DNA from: JBCCGL01 sp039029275
GTDB lineage: Bacteria > Pseudomonadota > Gammaproteobacteria > JBCCGL01
Assembly (NCBI GenBank): GCA_039029275.1
Contig: JBCCGL010000004.1
Span: 304,215 to 368,214, forward strand
DNA: 64,000 nt
Reading direction: 5' to 3'
Numbering within the stretch: the stretch's first letter is position 1; each line of letters begins with the position of its first letter. Positions 16,243 through 26,080 of the stretch are shown here, piece by piece. The translations under genes were made by a program, and so were the position numbers. The notes under the pieces were generated by a model. The model had not been told where the DNA came from. It saw only the letters and a program-made list of their open reading frames with translations, and did not search any database.

Positions 16243-19200
16243 TTAAAGTGATTCGAGGACAGAATGCGCTTTTTGTAAATCGGGCGTGTCCCAACCCTCA
16301 GTAAAGCCTTCATACAGCGGTCGGATGAGCGCTTTCGCATCTTCCACTTTGTTTGCCTCGTTCCATAATTCAGCCAACACGGTGGCCGCGCGCAGCTCCA
16401 GCATTTTCGAATTCTGCTCACGCGCTATCTTGATCGCACGCAGGTACATTTCCTCCGCTGCCGCCGCCTGCGGCTGGTCGCCGTGCAACAGGATTTGACC
16501 TTCGATCAGATAAAGCTGCGCGGCCCAGGCCGAATCGCCGGAGGTTTCCATCGCTTCGAACGCGGCGCGAATGTAACGTCGCGCCTGCTCGATGTCGCCC
16601 GTCGATAATGCGCTTTCAGCGGCAAGGCACAACAACAATGGCATCAACAAGGCTGCCCCGATATGCTCTGCTCCCGCGAGGCCTTCGCGAATATCGTTGA
16701 TACCGGCCGCGTCATCGTTGCCGACGACCCTGGCCCAACCCATAAACACGCGACTCCACGCTACCCATAGCGGCATGGCCATTTCCTCGGCGTAGCGAAT
16801 CAGTTCGCTCGATTCGTTGATCACAGTGTTTGTGTCACGCTGCAACACGTTTGCCACTAATACTCCCCAGCAAGTACCGAGTCCAATCGTGTTGGCGTGG
16901 TTGAGCTCGCGCGCCCAGTTGGCGCTCTCGCGCCCTACTTCGAGCGCTTTTTCCGGATAGCCGAGATGCCACAGCGCCCAGCATTTGTAGTTGAGCGCGG
17001 CGGTTCGCTGGTCGTGGCCGAAATCGCGCGCGAGCCGCCGGTGATCGTCACTTTCGTACAGTTCGAGCGCTTTTTCGATCAAGTTCAAGGCGTCAGAAAA
17101 ATTGCCCTTGTGCAGGCTCGCCAAAGCGAGCAATCGCTGCGCGACCATTTGCGCGCCGAGGTTAGAGGTTTCATCGGCGAGGCGCACAAAGCGTTCAACC
17201 TGCTCAGCGAACGGCGTTCCGCGCACGTATGAGGCGACCCATTCACCGAACAAGGCTGGCATCCGCAGCGGTGTATCGCCGAGTATTTCGACCAGCGCAA
17301 GCGCGCGCTGAAACGTGTCGACGGTCGGTTGCGCTCCGTAACCGTAGGTCGCAATCATGGCCTGGCCGAGCGCGATCTGCAGTTTCAGCTCGCGTTCCTT
17401 CCACTTTGGATCGGAGCCAAGTTCGCCGCAGAGTTCGATCGCATTGCTCAAATGGCCAATCGCCTCGCGGTAAGCCGGACGCGATATCGCAAGTTCACCG
17501 GCTTGCTCCCAGTAGTCAATGGCTTTCTGTTTCTGTTTGGCTTTGGTTGCGTGGTACGCGAGAAGCTCGGGCTCGTAGGTGCCAGTTGTTTCAATCGCAG
17601 TGACAAGTAATCCGTGAATATCGATCCGTTTGCTTTTTAGCAGCGATTGGTAGGCGGCATCGCGAACCAGTGCATGTTTAAACTGGTAAGTACTGCCGTC
17701 GCCGCGTCGATAAATGAGTTCGGCCTCACTGAGCCTTTCGAGCGCCATATCGAGTTCGCGGTCATTTAGCCGTGATGCGGCAACCAGCAACGCGCGATCA
17801 AACTCACGACCGATACATGCCGCAATTTGCGCGACCTCTTTAACCGGTTGCAGGCGGTCGAGCCGAGCCATCAACGAGTCGTGTAAAGACAGTGGGATCG
17901 CGAGATCAGAGACAGGTTGAACCAACTCGTAGCGCGTCCCCGACTGGCGCACGAGACCCGTTTCGAGGATTGTTTTGGTCAACTCCTCAACGAAAAGCGG
18001 CACGCCGTCAGTCTTGCTGGCAATCTCGTCGAGCAACTCATCGGGAAACGGCAGACCCTGTGTAAGGCGGTTCACCATCGAGCTGATGTGACTGCGCCCT
18101 AATCGATTAAGGGTCAGCCACGTGACAATCGGATGCCCGGCAAAGCCCGCAGCGTAGCCGGGCCTTGCTGTGATCACGATGAGCACGCGCTGGCTTTCAA
18201 TGTCTTCGAGCAGGCTTTCGATGTGCTCCTGCGTTGTCGGGTCTATCCAGTGAGCGTCTTCAAGTAGCACCAGGGTCGGGCGCTCGTGTGAAAAACCGAT
18301 CAATTGATCTTTGAGCGCTTTAAGCGTGCGTGCGCGCCGCTGCTGCGGAGAAAGTTCCAATTCTCCGTAGCGCGCCTCTCCGTTGAGCCCGGCCAGGCCA
18401 GTCATCAACGCCATGTGTTCATTTGACTGTTCGCCGGGCATTGTCAGCACCGACTCGAGCGTTTCAAAGCGTGCATCCTCGTCGGCTTCAGCATCAAACC
18501 TGCCGGCCATTTGCAGCTGATGGATAACGGGATACAGCGTACTGTCAGAGTGGTAAGGCGAACACTGGTAGCTGATGCGAAAATGCGTTTCCTGTTTAAC
18601 TTCATCGATAAGGGCGCGTGTGATGCGCGACTTGCCGATGCCAGCTTCGCCAGACAATACCACCAACTGCCCTTCACCCGACTTGGCCATACGCCAGCGC
18701 TCGGTCAGGAGGTTTATTTCCTGGTCGCGCCCGACAATCGGTAACACTCGGCTACTGCGTGCATCAAAACGGCTCTCGGTGGAACGCGTGCTCTGCACAA
18801 TGTGGGCGACAACCGGATCGCGAAAACCTTTTAGCGCCTGCGCTTCCAACGTTGAGAACTCGAACAACTCTCCGCTGAGTCGCCGCGTTTCGTCGGCCAC
18901 CAGTAGTTGATTGGGTTTGGCCATTGCCTGCAATCGGGCGGCGAGATTGGGTGTTTCACCCAGCACCAGTTGATCCTTACCGGACACTTCTCCGTCGCCA
19001 ACCAGAACGACACCGGTTGCAATACCAATGCGCGTGCTCAGCTCGACCTCTGGTCGAGGTTTGAGTTTGGAGACACTGGCAATGATTTCGCGTCCGGTAC
19101 GGATAGCCCTTTCAGCGTCATCCTCGTGCGCGTGCGGAAAACCGAAATACACCATGATGCCGTCGCCGAGGTACTGCGCGATGTAGCCGTCGTAACGGCT

Positions 19201-19599
19201 GACGATGCCGGCGCAGGCGTCTTGATATGCCCGCAGAATCTCGGAAAACTCTTCCGGGTCGTATTCTGAGGCAAGCGCAGTCGAGCCGACCAGATCGCAA
19301 AACATCACGGTCAAATGGCGACGTTCCGACTCGCTGACGGTCGTCTTATTCGGCGCACTTTGCGCCTTCGACGCATCGCCCGTGTTCGAAGTTTCCGCCG
19401 ATACCGTGTCGTCTAAATCGAGACTCGCAATTGCCTTGAGTAGCTTTTTTCGATGACCGAGCGAGCCCACCCCGATTTTTTCGAGATCGGTTTCGTCCAG
19501 TTCAGGCAGTACGTCGAGGTCGATGTCATTGTTATCAAACGCATCGATATACTGCTCCAATCCTATTTGTGTGAGCCACTCACGTGTACTCATCAGCAT
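16243..19599 (-). CDS. SAM-adenylate/guanylate cyclase-AAA ATPase-TPR protein (paralogue 2)
   Basis: An 1118-residue paralogue of 9607-13050, same domain order: SAM (5-58), class III cyclase (about 93-270, metal aspartates D102 and D146 in FCDLVGST and LGDGIMVYF), NTPase with Walker A GEAGIGKS (317-324) and Walker B VLLEDAHWIDP, and a TPR-like C-terminal half. ATG 19599 or ATG 19593 (MSTREW) could be the start. The two proteins align throughout, with near-identical stretches such as GETPNLAARLQ and LNYKCWALW, so they arose by duplication; the loss of extended nucleotide identity suggests it is old. The following DmdA-like gene is in the same direction. Ligands unknown. Confidence 0.85.
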   Translation of the reverse strand: MLMSTREWLTQIGLEQYIDAFDNNDIDLDVLPELDETDLEKIGVGSLGHRKKLLKAIASLDLDDTVSAETSNTGDASKAQSAPNKTTVSESERRHLTVMFCDLVGSTALASEYDPEEFSEILRAYQDACAGIVSRYDGYIAQYLGDGIMVYFGFPHAHEDDAERAIRTGREIIASVSKLKPRPEVELSTRIGIATGVVLVGDGEVSGKDQLVLGETPNLAARLQAMAKPNQLLVADETRRLSGELFEFSTLEAQALKGFRDPVVAHIVQSTRSTESRFDARSSRVLPIVGRDQEINLLTERWRMAKSGEGQLVVLSGEAGIGKSRITRALIDEVKQETHFRISYQCSPYHSDSTLYPVIHQLQMAGRFDAEADEDARFETLESVLTMPGEQSNEHMALMTGLAGLNGEARYGELELSPQQRRARTLKALKDQLIGFSHERPTLVLLEDAHWIDPTTQEHIESLLEDIESQRVLIVITARPGYAAGFAGHPIVTWLTLNRLGRSHISSMVNRLTQGLPFPDELLDEIASKTDGVPLFVEELTKTILETGLVRQSGTRYELVQPVSDLAIPLSLHDSLMARLDRLQPVKEVAQIAACIGREFDRALLVAASRLNDRELDMALERLSEAELIYRRGDGSTYQFKHALVRDAAYQSLLKSKRIDIHGLLVTAIETTGTYEPELLAYHATKAKQKQKAIDYWEQAGELAISRPAYREAIGHLSNAIELCGELGSDPKWKERELKLQIALGQAMIATYGYGAQPTVDTFQRALALVEILGDTPLRMPALFGEWVASYVRGTPFAEQVERFVRLADETSNLGAQMVAQRLLALASLHKGNFSDALNLIEKALELYESDDHRRLARDFGHDQRTAALNYKCWALWHLGYPEKALEVGRESANWARELNHANTIGLGTCWGVLVANVLQRDTNTVINESSELIRYAEEMAMPLWVAWSRVFMGWARVVGNDDAAGINDIREGLAGAEHIGAALLMPLLLCLAAESALSTGDIEQARRYIRAAFEAMETSGDSAWAAQLYLIEGQILLHGDQPQAAAAEEMYLRAIKIAREQNSKMLELRAATVLAELWNEANKVEDAKALIRPLYEGFTEGWDTPDLQKAHSVLESL

Positions 19600-19776
19600 C
19601 CACCCACATAAAAATGATGAGGCTGTAGCCCCATCGCTACGACAAAAGTCGCATGTTGCAGCCCTGCAGTATACATAAATAGGGCCGCATCTCAGCTATC
19701 CACTTGTCTGTATTGACTTCAAAATGGCGTTTTTGAGACTGATACACTTCGCTACGGGCGAAGATTGAGAGAGACA

Positions 19777-20874
19777 TTGGCGCAGACGCAAGACGTTGTC
19801 GTAATTGGAGCGGGTGTAGTCGGTCTCGCCGTCGCGAGAGCGCTGGCACTGGACGGTTGTGACGTGCTGATTATCGAACGCAACGGCGCGATCGGGATGG
19901 AAGTCAGCAGTCGCAATTCGGAGGTAATCCACGCGGGCATCTACTACCCGAAGGGGTCTCTTAAAGCTCAACTATGCGTGCGTGGCAAAGCGCTGATGTA
20001 CGACTACTTGCGCGAACGCGCCCTGCCTCATCAACAGTGCGGGAAGCTCCTGGTCGCAACCGACAGAAGTCAGATTGCAGTGCTGCAGGACTATCAGGCC
20101 CGCGCGCTTGCCAATGGTATTGGCGACCTGCCGTGGGTGGACGCCGCGGACATACGCGAACGCGAACCGGACGTTGAGTGCGTCGCCGCGCTCGAGTCTA
20201 AAAGTACTGGCATTGTAGACTCGCACGCGTTGATGATTTCTTTGCACGGTGATTTTGAGAGCGCGGGTGGCGCGATCGCATTCCAAACCGAAGTGCTGCG
20301 GCTAGCACAAGGCAGCACTGGAATAACGATCGAAACAAACGAAATGGAATTGGACGCAAGATTGGTCGTTAACTGCGCCGGGTTGGATGCGCCCGGATTA
20401 ATCCAAACGATAAAACCTGACAGTCCCCATAAAACACATCTCGCGAAAGGCCATTACTATTCACTATCGGGCAAGTCGCCGTTCTCGCAACTGATTTATC
20501 CGATCGCCAGTGCCGGCGGACTGGGAGTTCACGTAACGCTCGATCTAAACGGCAGCGCGCGCTTTGGACCGGATATTCAGTGGATCGATTCGCAGGACTA
20601 TAGCTTCGACACATCAGCGTGCGAGGAATTTGAAGCCGCAATTCGCCGCTATTACCCCGCGCTCGACGCATCGCGATTGACACCCGCCTATACCGGCATT
20701 CGGCCGAAAATCGTTGGCCCGGGTGAGAACGCCGCAGACTTTGTTATCGAAACGCAAAAAGAACACGGCGTTGGCGGCTTGATCAATCTTATTGGCATCG
20801 AATCTCCCGGCTTGACGTCGTCGCTTGCCATTGGGGAATACGTTTCCGCATGCGCTAATAAATTAACCCGGTGA
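19777..20874 (+). CDS. FAD-dependent oxidoreductase, L-2-hydroxyglutarate oxidase (LhgO)-like
   Basis: About 366 residues. The start is most likely the TTG at 19777, which has GAGAGAG just upstream; a TTG at 19765 is the alternative. The Rossmann motif DVVVIGAGVVGLAVARALA opens the protein, followed by SSRNSEVIHAGIYYPKGSLKAQLCVRGK, the conserved substrate-site block of the LhgO/L2HGDH family (DAO superfamily). The family oxidises L-2-hydroxyglutarate to 2-oxoglutarate, donating electrons to quinone or oxygen. It is preceded by a 177-nt gap downstream of the second cyclase and followed by an ABC exporter 117 nt away. Substrate could be another 2-hydroxy acid. Confidence 0.82.
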   Translation: MAQTQDVVVIGAGVVGLAVARALALDGCDVLIIERNGAIGMEVSSRNSEVIHAGIYYPKGSLKAQLCVRGKALMYDYLRERALPHQQCGKLLVATDRSQIAVLQDYQARALANGIGDLPWVDAADIREREPDVECVAALESKSTGIVDSHALMISLHGDFESAGGAIAFQTEVLRLAQGSTGITIETNEMELDARLVVNCAGLDAPGLIQTIKPDSPHKTHLAKGHYYSLSGKSPFSQLIYPIASAGGLGVHVTLDLNGSARFGPDIQWIDSQDYSFDTSACEEFEAAIRRYYPALDASRLTPAYTGIRPKIVGPGENAADFVIETQKEHGVGGLINLIGIESPGLTSSLAIGEYVSACANKLTR

Positions 20875-20991
20875 CGACAACGCAGTTTGTCGAAAAACGT
20901 TACTGGAGCCGTTTAAGTGGGTACAAAGACGATGCAAACATGTACCTTAATTGCGGTGTGTTGTGCCGCCCGTCTGGTGTAAAATCCTCCG

Positions 20992-21918
20992 ATGCCCGCA
21001 ATCATCAGCGTTAAAAATCTCAGCAAGCAGTACAGCAACGGCCATCAGGCACTCAAGACCGTCAATCTGGATATCGAGGAAGGTGAAATTCTCGCCTTAC
21101 TCGGCCCAAATGGTGCCGGAAAAACAACGCTTATTTCAATTATCTGCGGAATTGTTTCGCCCTCTACCGGTACCGTCGAAGTCGGGGGGCATGACATTAT
21201 CAGCGGCTATCGCGCCACTCGCGATATGATCGGTCTGGTGCCGCAGGAACTCACGCTCGGCACCTTCGACAAGGTATTCAACACCGTCAGTTTCAGTCGC
21301 GGACTGTTTGGCAAGAAGTCAAACCCCGACTACATCAACCAGCTGCTCAAAGACTTGTCGCTGCAGGACAAGGTCGATCAGGAAGTTCGTGCGTTGTCCG
21401 GCGGCATGAAAAGGCGTGTGTTGATCGCCAAGGCGTTATCACACGAACCCAAAGTCTTGTTTCTTGATGAGCCGACTGCGGGTGTCGACGTCGAACTGCG
21501 CAAAGATATGTGGGCGATTGTCGAACGGCTGCGCAAATCCGGTGTCACTATTATTCTCACCACGCACTACATTGAAGAAGCAGAGGAGATCGCCGATCGG
21601 GTCGGGGTTATAAACCACGGCGAGCTGTTATTGGTCGAGGATAAAAACGCGCTGATGCAGAAACTCGGCAAAAAACAGTTGATCGTCGAATTGCGTGAAC
21701 CCGCCGACGCGCTGCCTGACTCTCTGAGTGACTTCGATCTGGAGCTCTCCGCCGACAAGCTCAGCGTGACTTACACCTACGATATCAAAAGCGAACGAAC
21801 CGGCATTACAGACCTGCTGCAAAAACTGCGCGCTGCGGGTCTCAACCTTCGAGACATCAACACACGGCAAAGTTCGCTGGAAGAAATTTTCGTCAATCTG
21901 GTACATCAAGACGCATGA
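20992..21918 (+). CDS. yadG: ABC-2 type exporter ATPase, YadG-like
   Basis: A 308-residue ATPase with Walker A GPNGAGKTT (38-46), Q-loop LVPQE, signature ALSGGMKRR, Walker B VLFLDEPTAGVD and a C-terminal tail of the DrrA/YadG type (AGLNLRDINTRQSSLEEIF). Its ATGA overlap with the downstream permease indicates coupled translation. The E. coli YadG/YadH pair is the closest model I recognise; its substrate is unknown, and other ABC-2 exporters handle polysaccharides or drugs. Confidence 0.85.
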   Translation: MPAIISVKNLSKQYSNGHQALKTVNLDIEEGEILALLGPNGAGKTTLISIICGIVSPSTGTVEVGGHDIISGYRATRDMIGLVPQELTLGTFDKVFNTVSFSRGLFGKKSNPDYINQLLKDLSLQDKVDQEVRALSGGMKRRVLIAKALSHEPKVLFLDEPTAGVDVELRKDMWAIVERLRKSGVTIILTTHYIEEAEEIADRVGVINHGELLLVEDKNALMQKLGKKQLIVELREPADALPDSLSDFDLELSADKLSVTYTYDIKSERTGITDLLQKLRAAGLNLRDINTRQSSLEEIFVNLVHQDA

Positions 21919-22676
21919 ATCTCAGAGCTGTTCGAGTCATTTACTACTACGAAATGCTGCGCGCGTGGAACACACTCATGCAGACAATCGCGTCACCGGT
22001 TATTTCTACATCGTTGTATTTCGTTGTGTTTGGCGCCGCCATAGGATCGCGAATTCAGCAGGTTGACGGTGTCGCATACGGGTCGTTCATTGTGCCCGGC
22101 CTGATCATGCTGTCGCTGCTGACGCACAGCATTTCGAATGCGTCGTTTGGGATTTTCTTTCCCAAGTTCACCGGTACCGTGTACGAGGTGATGTCAGCCC
22201 CAATATCGTTTTTTGAAATCCTGCTTGGCTATGTAGGCGCAGCGGCGACCAAATCTCTGATTTTGGGAATCATTATCCTCGCCACAGCAAATTTGTTTGT
22301 GCCTCTGGAGATTGCTCATCCTGTCTGGATGGTTGCATTTTTAATACTGACCTGTATTTCGTTTTCTCTTTTTGGTTTTATCATCGGGCTTTGGGCTGAC
22401 AATTTCGAGCAACTTCAGTTGATTCCTTTGCTGGTGATAACACCACTGGTATTTCTAGGCGGCAGCTTTTATTCGATCAGTATGCTGCCTCCGTTCTGGC
22501 AAACCGTTTCACTTTTTAATCCCGTTGTTTATTTGATCAGCGGTTTTCGATGGAGCTTTTTCGAATCAGCGGATGTAAGCGTCGGCTTGAGCTTACTCAT
22601 GATTTGTGTTTTTCTTCTCGTATGCCTGTCAATCGTCGCGTGGATGTTTAAATCAGGCTACAAACTCAAGCAATAA
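21915..22676 (+). CDS. yadH: ABC-2 type exporter permease, YadH-like
   Basis: A 253-residue membrane protein with six hydrophobic segments. The blocks VISTSLYFVVFGAAIGSRI, YGSFIVPGLIMLSLL and PLVFLGGSFYSISMLPPFWQTVSLFNPVVYLISGFRW match E. coli YadH, an ABC-2 permease. It overlaps the ATPase stop by 4 nt and should act with it as a two-plus-two transporter. Substrate unknown. Confidence 0.85.
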   Translation: MNLRAVRVIYYYEMLRAWNTLMQTIASPVISTSLYFVVFGAAIGSRIQQVDGVAYGSFIVPGLIMLSLLTHSISNASFGIFFPKFTGTVYEVMSAPISFFEILLGYVGAAATKSLILGIIILATANLFVPLEIAHPVWMVAFLILTCISFSLFGFIIGLWADNFEQLQLIPLLVITPLVFLGGSFYSISMLPPFWQTVSLFNPVVYLISGFRWSFFESADVSVGLSLLMICVFLLVCLSIVAWMFKSGYKLKQ

Positions 22677-22806
22677 TTTGTGAACTGATTAATGCCAATG
22701 TTGATGCTCTAACCTCGACCCGCTGGTCTCTACCCTTTCAGACAAAGCGCCTGCGCTCAAGCGCGCGCGGCACCTGATATTTATCGACAGTTTTACGAGC
22801 ATCGTT

Positions 22807-24639
22807 ATGTTTACTTTTTTTGAAAAACGCCTGAACGCGTTTCCCCCCGAGCACCCTACCCAACCGCCCGCTTCACTGCTCGCGTTTTGTTGGCACTACA
22901 CCCGCGGCGTGTGGCCGTGGATTTTTCTGATGGCGGGTGTGATCACTTTCCTCGCCGCGTTGGAAATTCTTATCTTCAGCTTTATGGGTGACATCGTTGA
23001 TTGGCTGAGTGACGCAGACAAGGCGACGTTTCTTGAGACCGAAAAAGAAAAATTACTCGGCTACAGCGTGGTTGTGTTAATCGTGATTCCGGCCGCGACC
23101 CTGACGCTTGGGTTGGTGATGTACCAAACCATTATCGGCAACTATCCAATGCGAATTCGTTGGTTGGCGCACCGCTATCTGTTACGCCAAAGCTTTGGGT
23201 TTTATCAGGACGAATTCGCCGGGCGCGTCGCGACCAAGGTCATGCAGACTGCTCTGGGCGTTCGTGAGACGGTGATGAAGGTTGCCGATGTCATGGTTTA
23301 CGTCAGCGTCTATTTCATTGGCTCGATGGTTTTGGTCGGGAGTTTTGACATATGGATTGCGCTGCCATTCGTTGCCTGGCTACTGCTATACGTGATTATT
23401 TTGTACGCGCTGCTGCCGAAACTATCGCGCGTGTCGGAGCTGCAGGCCGACGCGCGCTCGACCATGACCGGCCGCGTGGTGGACAGCTATACCAACATCA
23501 TGACGGTCAAACTGTTTGCCCACACCGGCCGCGAGGAGGACTACGCAAGAGAGAGCATGGACGAATTCATGTCCACCGTGCATCGCATGATGCGACTCTC
23601 GACAATCATGGAAACACTGGTCGAATCGATCAATGCCCTGTTGCTGTTTTCCGTTTGCGCAATTGCGATCTGGTCGTGGTTGAACGATGTCGCCACCGTC
23701 GGCGCGATTGCCGTTGCCGCGGCGTTGGTGCTGCGCATGCGCGCCATGTCGCACTGGATTATGTGGGAGATGTCATCGCTGTTTGAAAATCTGGGAATGG
23801 CGCACGATGGAATGAATACAATTGCCCAGGTACAAACCGTTACAGATAAACCTGACTCACCGGCATTGGAAGTAAGCGCAGGCGAAATCGACTTCAAAAA
23901 CATCCGCTTCCACTACGGCAAATCCAGTGGTGTGATTGATGACTTTTCATTGCATGTCAAACCTGGCGAAAAGGTTGGCGTGGTCGGGCGTTCCGGTGCG
24001 GGCAAAACAACGCTGATGAACGTGCTGCTGCGTTTATTTGATCTCGAAAGCGGGAAAATTCTGATCGATGGTCAGGACATCGCTTGCGTGCAACAGGAAT
24101 CCCTGCGCGCCAATATCGGAGTGGTGACACAGGACACCTCTCTTTTGCATCGCTCCGTGCACGATAACATCGCTTACGGCCGCCCGGACGCGAGCGACGA
24201 AGACATCGTCGATGCGGCGCGGCGCGCCAACGCGCACGAATTTATCGGCGATCTGAGCGACCCGTTTGGGAGCCGAGGTTATGACGCGCAAGTCGGAGAA
24301 CGCGGCGTCAAGCTCTCCGGGGGACAGCGCCAACGCATCGCGATTGCCAGGGTCTTCCTTAAGGATGCGCCAATTCTGGTGCTGGATGAAGCGACATCGG
24401 CGCTGGACTCCGAAGTCGAAGCCGCGATTCAGGAAAACCTTCTGCAACTGATGCAAGGCAAAACAGTGATCGCAATTGCGCATCGCTTATCGACACTCTC
24501 GATTCTTGATCGAATAGTCGTCATCGACAAAGGCAAAATTATCGAGCAGGGTAAACACGACGAGTTGTTGCAAATCAACGGTCTCTACGCCGATCTTTGG
24601 CAGCGACAGTCCGGTGGGTTTATCGCGCAAAACGATTAA
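22807..24639 (+). CDS. Fused ABC transporter permease-ATPase (MsbA/MDR type)
   Basis: A 610-residue half-transporter: a type I exporter transmembrane domain (about 35-330, six segments) and a nucleotide-binding domain (about 355-605) with Walker A GRSGAGKTT, LSGGQRQR signature, Walker B ILVLDEATSALD and the H-loop AHRLSTL. It should homodimerise in the inner membrane. Nothing marks it as MsbA rather than a multidrug or peptide exporter. It is 130 nt downstream of the yadGH-like pair in the same direction, but this space is large enough for its own promoter. Confidence 0.85.
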   Translation: MFTFFEKRLNAFPPEHPTQPPASLLAFCWHYTRGVWPWIFLMAGVITFLAALEILIFSFMGDIVDWLSDADKATFLETEKEKLLGYSVVVLIVIPAATLTLGLVMYQTIIGNYPMRIRWLAHRYLLRQSFGFYQDEFAGRVATKVMQTALGVRETVMKVADVMVYVSVYFIGSMVLVGSFDIWIALPFVAWLLLYVIILYALLPKLSRVSELQADARSTMTGRVVDSYTNIMTVKLFAHTGREEDYARESMDEFMSTVHRMMRLSTIMETLVESINALLLFSVCAIAIWSWLNDVATVGAIAVAAALVLRMRAMSHWIMWEMSSLFENLGMAHDGMNTIAQVQTVTDKPDSPALEVSAGEIDFKNIRFHYGKSSGVIDDFSLHVKPGEKVGVVGRSGAGKTTLMNVLLRLFDLESGKILIDGQDIACVQQESLRANIGVVTQDTSLLHRSVHDNIAYGRPDASDEDIVDAARRANAHEFIGDLSDPFGSRGYDAQVGERGVKLSGGQRQRIAIARVFLKDAPILVLDEATSALDSEVEAAIQENLLQLMQGKTVIAIAHRLSTLSILDRIVVIDKGKIIEQGKHDELLQINGLYADLWQRQSGGFIAQND

Positions 24640-24798
24640 AACCAAAGCCCCGAATCAATACGAAGCAGGCTGACTTTTGGTAAACGTTTTCGAGGTGGAT
24701 TGTGCAAGGCAATAGGTGCCGATAAGGCGCAGTTTACCCGTTGAAAATGAGCATCATGAGGTAGCGGTTAACGAGGCAGAAACAACGCCAATAGTTTT

Positions 24799-25839
24799 TC
24801 AACCGTCTGGCGCAACATCGCTGTAGTGCGCAGCTACCACATCGGGATGCGCGCGCATGCGAATTTTTAGCGTGTTCTCGCCAAAGGTCGCGTGTACAGG
24901 GTCAGCTCGATCATCATTTTGGCCACCCGGTGCCAGCGCCGCCAGGTGCGGAGGCAGTGGCACGGAATCGAAGACTGCACTCAATCGCGGGTTCATAAAA
25001 TAGGCGACTGAAATGCGCTCAACTCCAGCCGCGGGGCTTACCACCTGATGTTTGGTTGCCTTTAAATATCCGTCAGTGGCGATTTGAAACATTTCACCGA
25101 GATTAACGATGAACGCGCCGGGCAATGGTTCGACATCAACCAGCTGTCCGTCTCGTTCCACCTGCAGCCCGACAACGTCGTTTTGGAAAATGAAAGTGAA
25201 CAACCCGGAGTCATGATGCAAGCCCAAACCTTGACGTCTACTTGGCGAATCGGCCTGCCCCGGGTAGCGTGAAATTTTTATTCTCATGTACGGATCAGGC
25301 GTCATGGTGTCGTCGAAATAGTGATAATCCTGACTGAGGCCGATCGCCAGCGCGCGAAACAATTCCAGTGCCATCGTGTTCATTTGTTCGGCCCAGCCGT
25401 TTACCGCTTCACGCAACTCCGGTAATTCAGTTGGCCATTGGTTCGGCCCGCGCAAGCGCATCCATGGAGGATCGTCGTGTTTGAGTTGAACAGCCTCTTC
25501 CTCGACCCCGATGTCGATCTGATCGCGCCAGTCACTTTTGCCTTGCGTGCGTTCGTCACCCAGTATTGTGTAGCCGCGAAAATGGGGTGAGTGCTTTATT
25601 TCGATTGCGTGACGCGCACTTTCGGGCAGCGCAAAGAACCGCTTGGCAAGGGCCATCAGCCGATCATTGTGTCGCTGCTCAATCCCGTGGCCGATAAGAT
25701 AGAAAAATCCCACGTTGTGACTGATGTTCACCAAGTCTTGGGCAAAAGCCACGCCAGATTCACTGTGAGGGTTCTGCAAAAACGTTTGAAAATCGAGTAC
25801 GGGCAACATTTCCAGACAAGCCAGTCGGCCATTTGACAT
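24799..25839 (-). CDS. Isopenicillin N synthase-family 2-oxoglutarate/Fe(II) oxygenase
   Basis: A 346-residue enzyme with the DIOX_N helix region (MLPVLDFQTFLQN), the N-terminal NISHNVGFFYLIGHGIE block typical of the IPNS/flavonol synthase family, and the double-stranded beta-helix iron site His-x-Asp (GLHHDSGLF) with a distal His in KHQVV followed by RISVAYF. An internal ATG at 25809 (M11, MLPVLDF) could be the real start. Such bacterial IPNS-family proteins usually act on small hydrophobic or modified amino-acid substrates, rarely on the tripeptide ACV. It is divergent from the 38-residue ORF and the beta-lactamase-like gene. Substrate unknown. Confidence 0.82.
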   Translation of the reverse strand: MSNGRLACLEMLPVLDFQTFLQNPHSESGVAFAQDLVNISHNVGFFYLIGHGIEQRHNDRLMALAKRFFALPESARHAIEIKHSPHFRGYTILGDERTQGKSDWRDQIDIGVEEEAVQLKHDDPPWMRLRGPNQWPTELPELREAVNGWAEQMNTMALELFRALAIGLSQDYHYFDDTMTPDPYMRIKISRYPGQADSPSRRQGLGLHHDSGLFTFIFQNDVVGLQVERDGQLVDVEPLPGAFIVNLGEMFQIATDGYLKATKHQVVSPAAGVERISVAYFMNPRLSAVFDSVPLPPHLAALAPGGQNDDRADPVHATFGENTLKIRMRAHPDVVAAHYSDVAPDG

Positions 25840-25878
25840 CTAATCCAGTGATCGCGACCGTACCATCAAATCACGGGC

Positions 25879-25908
25879 AAAAAAAAGCCGCCCTTAGCTA
25901 GGGCGGCT
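25879..25908 (-). terminator. Intrinsic terminator, leftward
   Basis: Stem AGCCGCCC/GGGCGGCT (8 bp, 7-nt loop) with eight consecutive T residues after it when read on the minus strand. It would end a leftward transcript, yet the only leftward gene next to it (the oxygenase) begins beyond it, so it must end either an antisense/small RNA or read-through from the cyoE side. Confidence 0.75.
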
Positions 25909-25940
25909 AAAAGTGGTCTGTGTAGACCAAAGGAGGATAA

Positions 25941-26057
25941 ATGAAACTTACAACGTTCGACCAAAACTCTTGCTTAGACTCTGGTCGATTAAGCGGTTCG
26001 ATGGATCTCAGTACCCACCATTTCGCTCAACTGGCACCAATACTACTCGCGACTTAA
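25941..26057 (+). CDS. Small ORF, 38 residues, with strong ribosome-binding site
   Basis: ATG at 25941 follows AGGAGG with a 5-nt spacer, the strongest ribosome site I found in the window. The product begins MKLTTFDQNSC and ends APILLAT; it has one Cys (residue 11), two adjacent His and a modestly hydrophobic C-terminal half. A 6-bp inverted repeat (25914-25929) precedes it, ending one base before AAGGAGG, so a leader stem might affect translation. The peptide resembles no family I know. It could be a secreted or modified peptide, a leader peptide for the gene downstream, or a chance ORF; the ribosome site argues against the last. Confidence 0.5.
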   Translation: MKLTTFDQNSCLDSGRLSGSMDLSTHHFAQLAPILLAT

Positions 26058-26080
26058 ACGGTTAACAAACGATACTAATT

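Noticed and set aside
24640..24798. Terminator or small gene after the fused ABC transporter
   Set aside because: I found no stem followed by a T-run and no ORF with a ribosome site.
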